DNA from: Bordetella parapertussis
GTDB taxonomy: Bacteria > Pseudomonadota > Gammaproteobacteria > Burkholderiales > Burkholderiaceae_A
DNA: 23,923 nucleotides
Reading direction: 5' to 3'
Assembly (NCBI GenBank): GCA_945901825.1
Contig: CAMDMC010000023.1
Location: forward strand, 1 to 23,923
A program made the translations under genes and the position numbers. This document shows, piece after piece, positions 1-9,019 of the stretch; position 1 is the first letter of the stretch; every line of letters begins with the position of its first letter. The notes under the pieces were generated by a model, which was not told where the DNA came from, made no database searches, and saw only the letters and a list, made by a program, of their open reading frames with translations.

Positions 1-45
1 GGGGCCCCCCCACGTCTGTAAGCAACCTTGCAACAGCGGTCTAGA

Positions 46-1467
46 CTAGTACCGGTAGGTGTCGGCCTTGTAAGGACCTTCTACGGGTACGCCAATGTAG
101 CCTGCCTGCTCTGCGCTAAGTTCGGTAAGCATCGCGCCAAGTTTGGCGAGCTGCAACCTTGCCACCTTTTCATCGAGGTGCTTAGGCAGAACATAGACTT
201 TGCCTTTTTCGTAAGACGCCTGGTGAGCAAAGAGTTCAATCTGGGCAATAACCTGATTGGCAAAGGAAGAGCTCATGACATAGCTGGGGTGGCCGGTTCC
301 GCAGCCAAGATTCACCAGTCGACCCTGAGCAAGCAAAATAATGCGCTTGCCGTCGGGGAAGATCACGTGATCAACCTGGGGCTTGATCTCGTCCCAGGTG
401 CAGCTTGAGAGTGCCGCGACATCGATCTCGTTGTCGAAGTGTCCGATGTTGCAGACGATGGCCTGATCCTTCATGCGAGCCATGTGATCGTAGCCAATAA
501 CCGACTTGTTGCCCGTGGCTGTTACAAAAATATCGGCCTTGTCCGCTGCGTAATCCATGGTAACAATTCGGTAACCCTCCATGGCGGCCTGAAGCGCACA
601 AATTGGATCGATCTCGGTAATCCAGACCTGGGCTGAAAGGGCACGAAGCGCCTGGGCCGAGCCCTTGCCAACATCGCCATAGCCACAGACGACAGCAACC
701 TTACCTGCCACCATGACATCGGTGGCACGCTTAATGGCATCGACCAGCGACTCGCGACAGCCGTAAAGATTGTCGAACTTGCTTTTTGTGACCGAGTCGT
801 TGACGTTGATGGCGCGAAATGCAAGCTCACCGCGTGCAGCCATTTCGTTAAGTCGCAAAACGCCCGTGGTGGTCTCTTCTGTCACGCCAATCATGGCGTC
901 GAGGTGCCTCTGGTAGAAGCCCGGGTCGGCCCCAAGCCGCTTTTTAATTGACTTGAAAAGTTCAATTTCTTCTTCGCTCTGGGGGTGGTCAAGCACGCTG
1001 ATATCACGCGCAGCCTTAGCGCCAAGATGCAGCAAAAGGGTGGCGTCGCCGCCGTCATCAAGAATCATGTTGGTGCAGCCACCATCGGCCCAGTCGAAGA
1101 TGCGATGGGTGTAGTCCCAATACTCTTCGAGGGTCTCGCCTTTTCTAGCGAAGATGGGTACCCCAACCTCTACCATGGCTGCTGCGGCATGGTCTTGCGT
1201 TGAGAAGATATTGCAAGACGCCCACCGAACCTGCGCACCAAGGGCGGTAAGGGTTTCAATGAGCACTGCCGTTTGAATGGTCATGTGCAGCGAGCCAGTA
1301 ATACGCGCGCCTTTTAAGGGTTTTTGATCCGCATACTCTTTGCGTATGGCCATAAGACCCGGCATTTCAGTCTCGGCAATGGCAATTTCTTTGCGCCCCC
1401 AGCCTGCAAGGCTTAGGTCGGCAATGACGTAGTCGGGGTTCGTTTTGGGTTTTAAAACGGCGCTCAT
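46..1467 (-). CDS. ahcY: Adenosylhomocysteinase (S-adenosylhomocysteine hydrolase)
   Basis: The cytosolic NAD-dependent enzyme splits S-adenosylhomocysteine into homocysteine and adenosine, removing the product that inhibits methyltransferases. The 473-residue protein is full length for bacterial AhcY. Visible family blocks are the substrate region [11 protein letters not shown] (residues 53-63), [14 protein letters not shown] (84-97), [16 protein letters not shown] (221-236), the Rossmann NAD loop GYGDVGKG (262-269) and the hallmark C-terminus KADTYRY ending at the stop. The ATG at 1467 follows the Shine-Dalgarno sequence AGGAG (minus strand, 1478-1474). Upstream lie an SAH riboswitch and a sigma70-like promoter, so expression should rise when SAH accumulates. 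metK lies just upstream on the same strand, but ahcY appears to have its own promoter. Confidence 0.98.
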   Translation of the reverse strand: MSAVLKPKTNPDYVIADLSLAGWGRKEIAIAETEMPGLMAIRKEYADQKPLKGARITGSLHMTIQTAVLIETLTALGAQVRWASCNIFSTQDHAAAAMVEVGVPIFARKGETLEEYWDYTHRIFDWADGGCTNMILDDGGDATLLLHLGAKAARDISVLDHPQSEEEIELFKSIKKRLGADPGFYQRHLDAMIGVTEETTTGVLRLNEMAARGELAFRAINVNDSVTKSKFDNLYGCRESLVDAIKRATDVMVAGKVAVVCGYGDVGKGSAQALRALSAQVWITEIDPICALQAAMEGYRIVTMDYAADKADIFVTATGNKSVIGYDHMARMKDQAIVCNIGHFDNEIDVAALSSCTWDEIKPQVDHVIFPDGKRIILLAQGRLVNLGCGTGHPSYVMSSSFANQVIAQIELFAHQASYEKGKVYVLPKHLDEKVARLQLAKLGAMLTELSAEQAGYIGVPVEGPYKADTYRY

Positions 1468-1473
1468 CTCGCG

Positions 1474-1478
1474 CTCCT
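1474..1478 (-). promoter_or_regulatory. ahcY ribosome binding site within switchable region
   Basis: Minus-strand AGGAG lies 6 bases before the ATG of ahcY. The overlapping hexamer GAGCGC (minus, 1476-1471) is complementary to GCGCTC at 1504-1499 at the 3' end of the riboswitch, so the site can be hidden when the aptamer is not folded. Confidence 0.6.
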
Positions 1479-1494
1479 TTCATTTCGTAGGGAA

Positions 1495-1562
1495 TCGCGA
1501 GCGCCGTTACTATAAGGACCTATTCAAGCCTGGGGGCAAAGCCTCGCAACGCTCCTTGAACA
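1495..1562 (-). promoter_or_regulatory. SAH riboswitch upstream of ahcY
   Basis: Read on the minus strand, an outer helix TTCAAG (1560-1555) pairs with CTTGAA (1528-1523). The 5' strand continues into the conserved core GGAGCGTTGCGAGG and the 3' side carries CCAGG before the closing helix, which is the pattern of the SAH riboswitch (Rfam RF01057 family) known upstream of ahcY in beta- and gammaproteobacteria. The downstream segment AACGGCGCTC (1508-1499) can pair back to GAGCG of the core as the family's pseudoknot. The assignment is by eye, but motif, position and target gene all agree. Confidence 0.9.
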
Positions 1563-1569
1563 GAATTAA

Positions 1570-1598
1570 ATTGTGACCTGGTCGTTGGGCCTGGTCAA
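1570..1598 (-). promoter_or_regulatory. Sigma70-type promoter for the ahcY transcript
   Basis: On the minus strand TTGACC (1598-1593, five of six matches to the -35 consensus) is followed after 17 bases by CACAAT (1575-1570, four of six matches to the -10 consensus). Transcription would begin near 1563, directly before the riboswitch, which supports the call. Confidence 0.6.
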
Positions 1599-1637
1599 GC
1601 GCTTTTCAACGCGAAACCGCCCAATAACCAGGATTAT

Positions 1638-2801
1638 TTAAAGGCATGCGGCCTTAAGCGCCTCGGCCTTGTCGGTGGACTCCCAGGTGAAATCGGGCTC
1701 TTCCCTTCCGAAGTGACCGTAAGCCGCAGTGTTTCGATAGATGGGCCGCAAAAGGTCAAGCATCTTCACAATGCCCCTGGGTCGAAGGTCAAAGACCTGG
1801 CGCACCGCCCGAATAATTTTGTCATCGGAGACCTTCCCGGTGCCCTCGGTGCTTACGCTAATGGAGGTGGGCTCGGCCACACCAATGGCATAGCTCACCT
1901 GGACAAGCGCCTTTTCGGCAAGGCCTGCGGCAACGATGTTTTTGGCCACGTAGCGGCCCGCATAGGCGGCCGAGCGGTCAACCTTGGATGGATCCTTGCC
2001 TGAAAAAGCTCCGCCCCCGTGCGGTGCTGCGCCACCGTAGGTGTCCACAATTATTTTTCGACCCGTAAGGCCACAGTCGCCCTGCGGACCGCCGATGACG
2101 AACCGACCGGTGGGGTTTACCAAGAATTGGATTGGCCCCTTCACGAGGTCTTTGGGCAGAACGGGCTTGATGATCTCTTCAATAACCGCTTCCCGCAGCT
2201 GCTCAAGGCTGATGTCGGGGCTGTGTTGCGTGGAAAGCACCACCGTTTGAATGGACTCAGGCCTGCCGTTCACATAACGCAGTGTCACCTGCGACTTGGC
2301 ATCGGGCCGCAGCCAGGCAAGCCGACCGTCTCGTCGCAGCATGGACTGCCTCTCAACGAGTCGATGGGCAATGTGAATGGCCGCTGGCATGAGTGAGGGT
2401 GTCTCGGTGCAGGCATAGCCAAACATAAGGCCCTGGTCACCGGCGCCCTGGTCCAGGTTGTCGTCCTGGGCTTTGTCCACGCCTTGGGCAATATCAGGGC
2501 TTTGCTTGTCATAAGCAACAAGAACCGCGCAGCCTTTGTAATCAATACCAAAGTCAGTGTTGTCGTACCCAATTTCTTTGAGCGTCTGGCGCGCAACCTG
2601 GATATAGTCGACCGTTGCCCGACTGGTAATTTCGCCTGCAAGAACAACAAGCCCTGTGTTGCAAAGAGTCTCGGCCGCAACCCGTGATTTCGGGTCTTGT
2701 GCAAGTAAAGCGTCTAAGATGGCATCCGAGATCTGGTCGGACACCTTATCAGGGTGTCCTTCTGACACCGATTCCGAGGTAAAAAGATAATCGTTGGACA
2801 T
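1638..2801 (-). CDS. metK: S-adenosylmethionine synthetase
   Basis: The enzyme makes SAM from methionine and ATP, with release of phosphate and pyrophosphate; it acts as a cytosolic tetramer. The 387 residues match the usual bacterial length. Visible signatures are [17 protein letters not shown] near the N-terminus (residues 14-30), the PROSITE-type block [12 protein letters not shown] (119-130), and the later [19 protein letters not shown] block that contributes ATP and metal ligands. The ATG at 2801 has AAGGA about 10 bases upstream. It is followed on the same strand by ahcY, the next-but-one step of the SAM cycle. The leader of about 140 bases contains a nested inverted repeat (2894-2928) listed separately. 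Confidence 0.98.
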   Translation of the reverse strand: MSNDYLFTSESVSEGHPDKVSDQISDAILDALLAQDPKSRVAAETLCNTGLVVLAGEITSRATVDYIQVARQTLKEIGYDNTDFGIDYKGCAVLVAYDKQSPDIAQGVDKAQDDNLDQGAGDQGLMFGYACTETPSLMPAAIHIAHRLVERQSMLRRDGRLAWLRPDAKSQVTLRYVNGRPESIQTVVLSTQHSPDISLEQLREAVIEEIIKPVLPKDLVKGPIQFLVNPTGRFVIGGPQGDCGLTGRKIIVDTYGGAAPHGGGAFSGKDPSKVDRSAAYAGRYVAKNIVAAGLAEKALVQVSYAIGVAEPTSISVSTEGTGKVSDDKIIRAVRQVFDLRPRGIVKMLDLLRPIYRNTAAYGHFGREEPDFTWESTDKAEALKAACL

Positions 2802-2893
2802 GGCAAGCTTCCTTCACGCAAAACATGACGACAGGCTGCGGAGGCTAAGAGGGCTTGCAATGCATGCAAACGCTTTAGCGGTATTTATCATCA

Positions 2894-2928
2894 TGTCGCC
2901 CCGCAAGTTGTCGATTAAATCGGCGACA
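2894..2928. promoter_or_regulatory. Nested inverted repeat between metK and lpxL
   Basis: TGTCGCC (2894-2900) and GGCGACA (2922-2928) form a perfect 7-bp inverted repeat. Inside it CGAT and ATCG (2912-2915 and 2919-2922) form a small stem, and a second TGTCG copy (2909-2913) could pair with the same right arm, giving two exclusive folds. It lies 93 bases before the metK ATG and 12 bases before the lpxL GTG, so it could serve as an operator for either gene or as a folded metK leader. I recognise no named family. Confidence 0.45.
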
Positions 2929-2939
2929 GAGAAACTATA

Positions 2940-3815
2940 GTGAGCCTTGAGGGTTTTATCAAATGGGGCTCCTTTCTACCCCTCGGCCTGGCCCGCGCCT
3001 TGGGCAGTCTTCTGGGCATTCTCACCTGGCTTTTTTCTGGCAAATACAGGCGCCGCTTTCGTGAAAACTGGTTGTTGGCCCGGGCGCATTTCAGGGCGTC
3101 TTCTGAACACCCTGTGAAGAATCCCAGCATGGTTCGGGCCTTGGCTCAGGCCGGCTGCCTGGCCGCTGAACTGCCTGCCATTTGGTGCAACCCGAAAACG
3201 GTGGACCGCATGACCATCGAGGGATGGGATCTCGTGCAAGGCCTGCTTGCGCGAGGCCAGGGTTTAATTGTGCTCACCCCGCACCTGGGCGCCTTTGAAC
3301 TGGGCGCGCGCGCTTTCGCTCGGCGACATCCCATTACCGTGCTCTATCGGCCTTCACCCTCGCCTACGATGGAGAGGCTCCTGCAAAGGTTTCGTCCCGC
3401 AGACCAGTTAACGGCGGTGCCCGCTAACGGCCAGGGTGTGCGCGCCCTTTTACGCACCCTAAAGTCGGGCGGTGTCATCGGCATTCTTCCCGATCAGGTT
3501 CCCTCCCAGGGCGAGGGCGTCTGGGTAAATTTCTTTGGTCGGACTGCTTACACCATGAGTCTGCCGGTTCGATTGGCAGAGGTCACTGAGGCACCTCTTG
3601 TCTGGGTGCTTGCCGTTCGCCGTCCCGGCGGCTGGTCGCTTGTATTTAAGGCCTGGCAGTCGTCTGAACCGGGGCCCCTCGACAACTCCGAACGGCTTGC
3701 CTTCGATCTTCAGGCGATGAACCACCAGCTCGAAGACTTGATTGGCCTTGCACCTGAGCAGTATTTATGGGGTTACAACCGTTACCGCGGCAGGCCCCCG
3801 CCGCAGGTCAGCTAG
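2940..3815 (+). CDS. lpxL: Lipid A biosynthesis lauroyl acyltransferase (LpxL/HtrB family)
   Basis: A 291-residue member of the lysophospholipid acyltransferase family that adds a secondary acyl chain to Kdo2-lipid IV-A at the inner membrane. The catalytic HX4E motif is visible as HLGAFE (His115, Glu120), followed by the conserved LPDQVPSQGEGVWVNFFG block (183-200) that is diagnostic for LpxL/HtrB. A hydrophobic N-terminus (residues 11-32) anchors it to the membrane and is followed by the basic stretch KYRRRFREN. The GTG at 2940 is the only reasonable start in frame. It has no clear Shine-Dalgarno sequence and overlaps a TATAGT hexamer (2936-2941), so start and promoter are not well resolved. 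It is the first gene of the plus-strand run leading to dapF. LpxM or LpxP type specificity cannot be excluded. Confidence 0.92.
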   Translation: MSLEGFIKWGSFLPLGLARALGSLLGILTWLFSGKYRRRFRENWLLARAHFRASSEHPVKNPSMVRALAQAGCLAAELPAIWCNPKTVDRMTIEGWDLVQGLLARGQGLIVLTPHLGAFELGARAFARRHPITVLYRPSPSPTMERLLQRFRPADQLTAVPANGQGVRALLRTLKSGGVIGILPDQVPSQGEGVWVNFFGRTAYTMSLPVRLAEVTEAPLVWVLAVRRPGGWSLVFKAWQSSEPGPLDNSERLAFDLQAMNHQLEDLIGLAPEQYLWGYNRYRGRPPPQVS

Positions 3816-3853
3816 TCTGCAGGCCTGCGCATTTACCGTCCATAATTGCGCTC

Positions 3854-4750
3854 ATGCGAGTCCAATTCACCAAGATGCATGGCGCAGGCAATGATTTTGT
3901 TGTGATTGATGCCCGCCACAATCCGTTTGATGCCTTGATGCGTCCCGAGGCTATTCGTAGGCTTGCAGACCGTCGGTTCGGAATTGGTGCCGATCAGGTG
4001 CTTTTTGTTGCTAATCCGTCTGTGCAAGAGGCGCAATTCGACTATCGAATTTTTAATGCCGATGGCCTTGAAGTCGAGCAGTGTGGCAATGGCGCGCGAT
4101 GCTTCGCGCGTTTTGTTGCCGAGAAGGGGCTGGTCTTAGCCAAAACGTTTAAGGTCAACACTCTTGCAGGCCTTATTGAGCCGATGCTTAACGACGATGG
4201 CGGTGTCACGGTTGACATGGGCCCGGCCCAGTTCGACCCGAAGGCCCTTCCCCTTCAGGTCGAGGGGCTTAAGGCCAAGCAGCATGAAGGTCAGTGGCTT
4301 TATTTGTTTGAGCCCGAGCATCCTGGCATGGGTTTTAAAAGCTTCTGGGCGGCCCCTGTCTCTATGGGCAACCCGCATCTTGTTCAATGGGTTGATGACC
4401 TGCAGACTGCCTCGGTGGAGACAATTGGCAGATGGCTTAATGCCCACCCACGACTTCCGAAGGGGGTGAATGCCGGCTTTGCAAGTCTTGATCCACAGAC
4501 CAACTGCCTGCATCTGCGCGTCTACGAGCGCGGTGCTGGCGAGACCCTTGCCTGTGGCACGGGGGCGTGTGCGGCAGCGGTGTCCGCCTTGGCCCAGGGC
4601 CATCTTGCTCAACAAACGCCGGTTCAGGTGGTGACACGTGGGGGGCTCCTTCGTATTGACTGGCGAACTGGAAATGCTGAGCCAGACAAGAAAACGGTGT
4701 TGCTCACGGGGCCTGCCGTCACCGTGTTTTCTGGGGAGATTGAGTTATGA
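3854..4750 (+). CDS. dapF: Diaminopimelate epimerase
   Basis: Converts LL- to meso-diaminopimelate for lysine and peptidoglycan synthesis, without cofactor, using two cysteines. Both are present: Cys77 in QCGNGARC and Cys234 in LACGTGACAAA. The start is the ATG at 3854, giving MRVQFTKMHGAGNDFVVIDA, the standard family N-terminus; a longer open frame from 3767 would overlap lpxL and adds 29 unrelated residues. The length of 298 is greater than the roughly 274 of the E. coli enzyme because of extra sequence near residues 130-165. The stop overlaps the start of the DUF484 gene by 4 bases (ATGA), as expected for a coupled operon lpxL-dapF-DUF484-xerC. CATAAT at 3841-3846 could be a -10 element, but no -35 is evident. 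Confidence 0.97.
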   Translation: MRVQFTKMHGAGNDFVVIDARHNPFDALMRPEAIRRLADRRFGIGADQVLFVANPSVQEAQFDYRIFNADGLEVEQCGNGARCFARFVAEKGLVLAKTFKVNTLAGLIEPMLNDDGGVTVDMGPAQFDPKALPLQVEGLKAKQHEGQWLYLFEPEHPGMGFKSFWAAPVSMGNPHLVQWVDDLQTASVETIGRWLNAHPRLPKGVNAGFASLDPQTNCLHLRVYERGAGETLACGTGACAAAVSALAQGHLAQQTPVQVVTRGGLLRIDWRTGNAEPDKKTVLLTGPAVTVFSGEIEL

Positions 4751-5532
4751 CCGACGACCAGGTGAAGGCCTTTCTTTTGCAGCGGCCTGGTTTTTTCAAA
4801 GATCACCCCGAACTTCTTTTTGCACTTGAGATTGAGGCCGAATTCGCCGATCAGGTTCAGGGTGGCTCGGTGGTCTCCTTGGTTGAAAAGCAGGCTGCCC
4901 TGTTGCGCGCCAAGGTTCGCCATCAACAGGATCGCGTGGCCCAACTGCTTCGGGTGGTCGAAGAAAACAACGCCATTCATCAAAAGCTCTTGGGCTGGGT
5001 TCGCAGCCTTTTGTTGGCCAGAACGCAGAGTCTGCGGGTGAAGCAGTCGGTCGGTGGGCTCGCCCAGGCCTTTTCGGTTCCCTTGGTTAGGCTTGTGGCC
5101 TGGCAGCCCGAGATTGAAAAAGTCTTCCGTGGCCTTCAGCCCGATTGCCAGGTTCTGTCTGCACTTGCGATCGATCACGAGACGCAGGGCCGACTAATTG
5201 AGATGGCAACGGCCCTTGCGCATCCGGTCTGCCTTCCTGCGCATTCCTACCAGGCCGGGCTTGGTTTCATTGGGGTGGGTGCAAGAACGGGATCGCAGGA
5301 CCTTGGAATCAACCCATCGGGCTCCGTTGCCCTGCTTCCGTTAAGGGCGGGTCTTGCGCCAAAGGCCGCAGGGCTGATGGTCTTGGCCAGTGATGACCCG
5401 GGCCGGTTCAGTCAGGACCATGGCATTGATTTCCTTGTAAGCATTGCCGAGCTTGTCAGTGCCTGCCTTCTTGGCGGAGCCCTTTCGCGGTCCGTCAAGC
5501 TCAAAAGGGTAAAGGGCGATGCAGACGGTTGA
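4747..5532 (+). CDS. DUF484 family protein
   Basis: A 261-residue cytosolic protein of unknown biochemical role. The N-terminal block VKAFLLQRPGFFKDHPELLFAL (residues 6-27) is the family signature, followed by a helical, probably coiled-coil region with KQAALLRAKVRHQQDRVAQL, then a GAF-like domain with the closing segment RFSQDHGIDFLVSIAELVSACL. It starts inside the dapF stop (ATGA) and overlaps xerC by 14 bases if xerC begins at 5519. In proteobacteria DUF484 genes commonly lie between dapF and xerC, so a link to XerC action or cell division is often suspected but not shown here. Confidence 0.9.
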   Translation: MTDDQVKAFLLQRPGFFKDHPELLFALEIEAEFADQVQGGSVVSLVEKQAALLRAKVRHQQDRVAQLLRVVEENNAIHQKLLGWVRSLLLARTQSLRVKQSVGGLAQAFSVPLVRLVAWQPEIEKVFRGLQPDCQVLSALAIDHETQGRLIEMATALAHPVCLPAHSYQAGLGFIGVGARTGSQDLGINPSGSVALLPLRAGLAPKAAGLMVLASDDPGRFSQDHGIDFLVSIAELVSACLLGGALSRSVKLKRVKGDADG

Positions 5533-6583
5533 GGCTCACTTATGCGTGACCGACGATTATGTCCAGAGCTACCTAGAGAGTCTGCGCGGTCGTCAGTTTT
5601 CCGACCAGACCCTGCTTGCCTACCAACGCGAACTGAAGGAACTTAAGGCCGCCCTGACGGAGCCCTCGTTGCAGGCAAGCCCCGTGGCTGCGCTGCGTGC
5701 GCATTTGGCGCAAGCCCGAGGCGCTGGACTCAAGTCCTCAAGCCTTGCTCGACGCCTTGCGGCATGGCGAGGTTTTCTTCGCTGGCTTGCAGAGACCAAA
5801 CTCGGCGCTTCCCCGCAGGCAGCCCTTCTTCTTGGCCAGCTAAAGGCGCTTCGACCCCCGCGGCCTGGCAGGCCCTTACCCAAGCTCTTGTCGGTGGAGG
5901 AGGCTGTGTCCCTAGCCCAGGGCCCTGACGCACTAGAGCCCAGGCAAACAGGCGACCTTATGAACGATTGGGACGCCGCGCCAATGGGCTCTCGGGCGTG
6001 GTATGCCTCATGGGCAGTGGTGCGCGACCGGGCGGCCATTGAGCTCTTGTACTCCTGTGGGCTTCGCGTCTCAGAGCTTACTGGGCTTGACACCCAGCCC
6101 TCGGGCCCTTGGACCGGGTGGCTTGACCTGCAGGCAAGCGACATTGTCGTGGTGGGCAAGGGCAATAAGCTGCGTAGGCTTCCTGTGGGCGCCCCTGCCC
6201 TTAAGGCTGTTCAGGTCTGGCTCGAGCTGCGTGCACGGGTTCTTCGTGAGCTGCACCTTGAGCCTGACAAAGGCCCAGTCTTTATTGATCGATCAGGGGA
6301 GCGTATGAATCGTCGGGCCGTGCATCGTCTTGTTCAGGTAGCCGCCGAAAGGCTAAAGCTCTCGCAGCCGGTGCACCCGCACATGCTGCGACATTCCTTT
6401 GCGAGTCATCTTCTGCAGTCCAGTGGCGATCTGCGCGCCGTTCAGGAGCTGCTTGGCCATGCCCAGATAACAACCACGCAGGTCTACACTCACCTTGATT
6501 TTCAGCGACTTGCCCAGGTTTACGACCAGGCCCATCCACGAGCCCGGCGTAAGATCAAAGGCTTTGGCACAATCGGGTCATGA
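5519..6583 (+). CDS. xerC: Tyrosine recombinase XerC
   Basis: Site-specific recombinase that with XerD resolves chromosome dimers at dif. Catalytic residues are visible: Arg183 in SCGLRVSEL, a lysine in VGKGNKLRR, His288 and Arg291 in [14 protein letters not shown], His314 in [17 protein letters not shown] and nucleophile Tyr323. An N-terminal SAM-like DNA-binding domain covers about residues 10-110. At 354 residues it is longer than the typical 300, mainly because of an insert at about 140-166 before the first catalytic block. Two starts are possible: ATG at 5519, with AAAGGG close upstream, or GTG at 5546, which gives [13 protein letters not shown] and fits the family N-terminus better. It overlaps the next gene by 4 bases (ATGA). 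Confidence 0.96.
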   Translation: MQTVEAHLCVTDDYVQSYLESLRGRQFSDQTLLAYQRELKELKAALTEPSLQASPVAALRAHLAQARGAGLKSSSLARRLAAWRGFLRWLAETKLGASPQAALLLGQLKALRPPRPGRPLPKLLSVEEAVSLAQGPDALEPRQTGDLMNDWDAAPMGSRAWYASWAVVRDRAAIELLYSCGLRVSELTGLDTQPSGPWTGWLDLQASDIVVVGKGNKLRRLPVGAPALKAVQVWLELRARVLRELHLEPDKGPVFIDRSGERMNRRAVHRLVQVAAERLKLSQPVHPHMLRHSFASHLLQSSGDLRAVQELLGHAQITTTQVYTHLDFQRLAQVYDQAHPRARRKIKGFGTIGS

Positions 6584-7548
6584 TTCCTGTCACCATCCTT
6601 ACTGGCTTTCTCGGCGCGGGCAAGACCACGCTTCTTAAACGAATCCTCACCGAAGACCACGGCCACCGGATTGCGGTCATTGAAAATGAATTTGGTGAAG
6701 AGAGCATCGACAACGATCTTCTGTTTCATGACCAGACCGAGCAGATTATCGAGATGAACAACGGCTGCCTTTGCTGCACCGTGCGCGGCGATCTGGCGGC
6801 GATTCTTGGGCGGCTGCAGTCGCAGCGCCAGGCCAATGAGCTTGCCTTTGATCGCGTTGTGATTGAGACCACGGGGCTTGCCGAACCCGGCCCTGTTGCG
6901 CAGACCTTTTTTGTGGATGACCAGGTGGCCGAGCATTTCCTTCTTGATGCGATTATTACGGTGGTTGATGCTGTGCACGGCGAGCAGCAGTTAAGTGACC
7001 ATTCCGAGGCACGTGCTCAGGTAGGTTTTGCCGACCGACTTCTTATTTCAAAAGCAGATAAGGCAAGCCCAGAGGCGTTGCAGGCGCTTCGGGCAAGGCT
7101 TACCCGAATGAACCCCCGCGCCGCCATTGGCGAGGTCCATTTTGGTCAGACCCCCATTGAGGCGATCTTGGATATTCGGGGTTTCAATCTCAATGCCGCC
7201 CTTGAAATCAACCCTGACTTTCTTGATACCGATCAGCACCACCATCACGATGATGACGTCTCATCCTTTATTTTTAAGGCCAGCCGGCCCTTCGACGCCG
7301 ACCGTTTCGAGGCGTTTATGTCGGCTGTTTCCCAAACCTATGGGCCCCAACTCTTTCGATACAAAGGCCTTCTTTGGCTCAAAGGCCACGATAATCAAAT
7401 GATCTTTCAGGGTGTTCACATGCTCATGGGTGGTGATAAGGGCAGAGCCTGGAAGCCGCAAGAGGCTCGCGAAAGCCGGCTTGTTTTTATTGGTCGAGAC
7501 CTTCCCAGAGATACAATCGAAAAAGGTTTACAGCAGTGCCTGGTCTAA
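6580..7548 (+). CDS. COG0523 metal-chaperone GTPase (CobW/YjiA family)
   Basis: A G3E-family GTPase of 322 residues thought to deliver or allocate a metal, often zinc. Visible motifs are Walker [10 protein letters not shown] (9-17), the metal-binding CXCC element GCLCC (62-66), [15 protein letters not shown] (96-110), the NKXD-type guanine motif SKAD (157-160), a metal-binding HHHHDDD run (220-226), and a C-terminal CobW_C domain with YKGLLWLKG. The start ATG overlaps the xerC stop by 4 bases. Its neighbour dksA encodes a protein lacking most zinc ligands, the arrangement seen for zinc-related COG0523 members. I see no Zur-like palindrome upstream. A role in cobalamin synthesis is unlikely, because no cob genes are nearby. 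Confidence 0.92.
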   Translation: MIPVTILTGFLGAGKTTLLKRILTEDHGHRIAVIENEFGEESIDNDLLFHDQTEQIIEMNNGCLCCTVRGDLAAILGRLQSQRQANELAFDRVVIETTGLAEPGPVAQTFFVDDQVAEHFLLDAIITVVDAVHGEQQLSDHSEARAQVGFADRLLISKADKASPEALQALRARLTRMNPRAAIGEVHFGQTPIEAILDIRGFNLNAALEINPDFLDTDQHHHHDDDVSSFIFKASRPFDADRFEAFMSAVSQTYGPQLFRYKGLLWLKGHDNQMIFQGVHMLMGGDKGRAWKPQEARESRLVFIGRDLPRDTIEKGLQQCLV

Positions 7549-7658
7549 AGCCTGCTGGAATGGATCGTCGTTTGTTCTAAAGCTTACATACAAAGCCCAT
7601 TGGCGCACTCCGACGGGCGGATCCATTGGTTGTTTTTGTTTTGTAGAAAGTAGGCGTT
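7549..7658 (+). other. dksA leader with long-range inverted repeat
   Basis: The 110-base gap before dksA contains AATGGATC (7559-7566) and its exact complement GATCCATT (7620-7627), 53 bases apart. A T-rich run follows the right arm. I find no convincing promoter pair or Zur box. It could be a weak folded leader or chance. Confidence 0.25.
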
Positions 7659-8087
7659 ATGAAAGAAGTCGTTCAACAACCCATCGCATCGGATAAAGAT
7701 CTCTTGTCGCAGCCGGGCTCCGAGTACATGAGTCCCGCGCAGCTCGATTACTTCCGACGAAAACTTCAGAGCCTGGAGGCCGAGCTTCGAGTCAATGCGG
7801 GTGAGACCACGGAGCACCTCCGAGAGACGGTCTTGGTTCCCGACCCTGCCGATCGCGCAACCATTGAAGAAGAGCATTCGCTTGAGTTGCGAACGCGTGA
7901 CCGTGAGCGCAAGCTTATAAAGAAAGTAGAGCAGGCCATCGCCCGCATTGATTCAGGGGACTACGGCTACTGCGAAGAAACGGGCGAACCCATCGGACTG
8001 CAAAGACTTCTAGCCCGTCCAACGGCAACACTCTCGGTTGAAGCACAAGAGCGTCGCGAGCTTCGCCAAAAACAGTTTGGCGACTAA
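7659..8087 (+). CDS. dksA: RNA polymerase-binding transcription factor DksA (zinc-ligand-poor form)
   Basis: Binds the secondary channel of RNA polymerase and works with ppGpp in the stringent response. The 142-residue protein has the coiled-coil pair with tip motif DPADRA (residues 62-67), matching the DXXDXA tip needed for activity, and the C-terminal finger region DYGYCEETGEPIG...LARPTATLSVEAQ. Of the four zinc cysteines of E. coli DksA only Cys105 remains; the others are Thr108, Ser126 and Ala129. This pattern is normal for betaproteobacteria and resembles Pseudomonas DksA2, which works without zinc. The ATG at 7659 follows AAGTAGG. It lies 110 bases after the COG0523 GTPase and 24 bases before argB. 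Confidence 0.95.
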   Translation: MKEVVQQPIASDKDLLSQPGSEYMSPAQLDYFRRKLQSLEAELRVNAGETTEHLRETVLVPDPADRATIEEEHSLELRTRDRERKLIKKVEQAIARIDSGDYGYCEETGEPIGLQRLLARPTATLSVEAQERRELRQKQFGD

Positions 8088-8999
<912 letters not shown>

Positions 9000-9019
9000 G
9001 AAGGTGTGATTGGGTCTTT

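Noticed and set aside
1..45. A gene or terminator downstream of ahcY
   Set aside because: Only 45 bases are visible; the GC-rich edge is too short to assign.
28..408. Open frame on the plus strand opposite ahcY
   Set aside because: It is antisense to conserved ahcY codons, resembles no family and has no ribosome site.
3767..3853. N-terminal extension of dapF
   Set aside because: It would overlap lpxL by 49 bases, and the extra 29 residues are unlike DapF; the family start MRVQFTKMHG is at 3854.
7559..7640. Intrinsic terminator before dksA from AATGGATC/GATCCATT and the T-rich run
   Set aside because: The arms are 53 bases apart, with no compact GC stem, so it does not have terminator shape.
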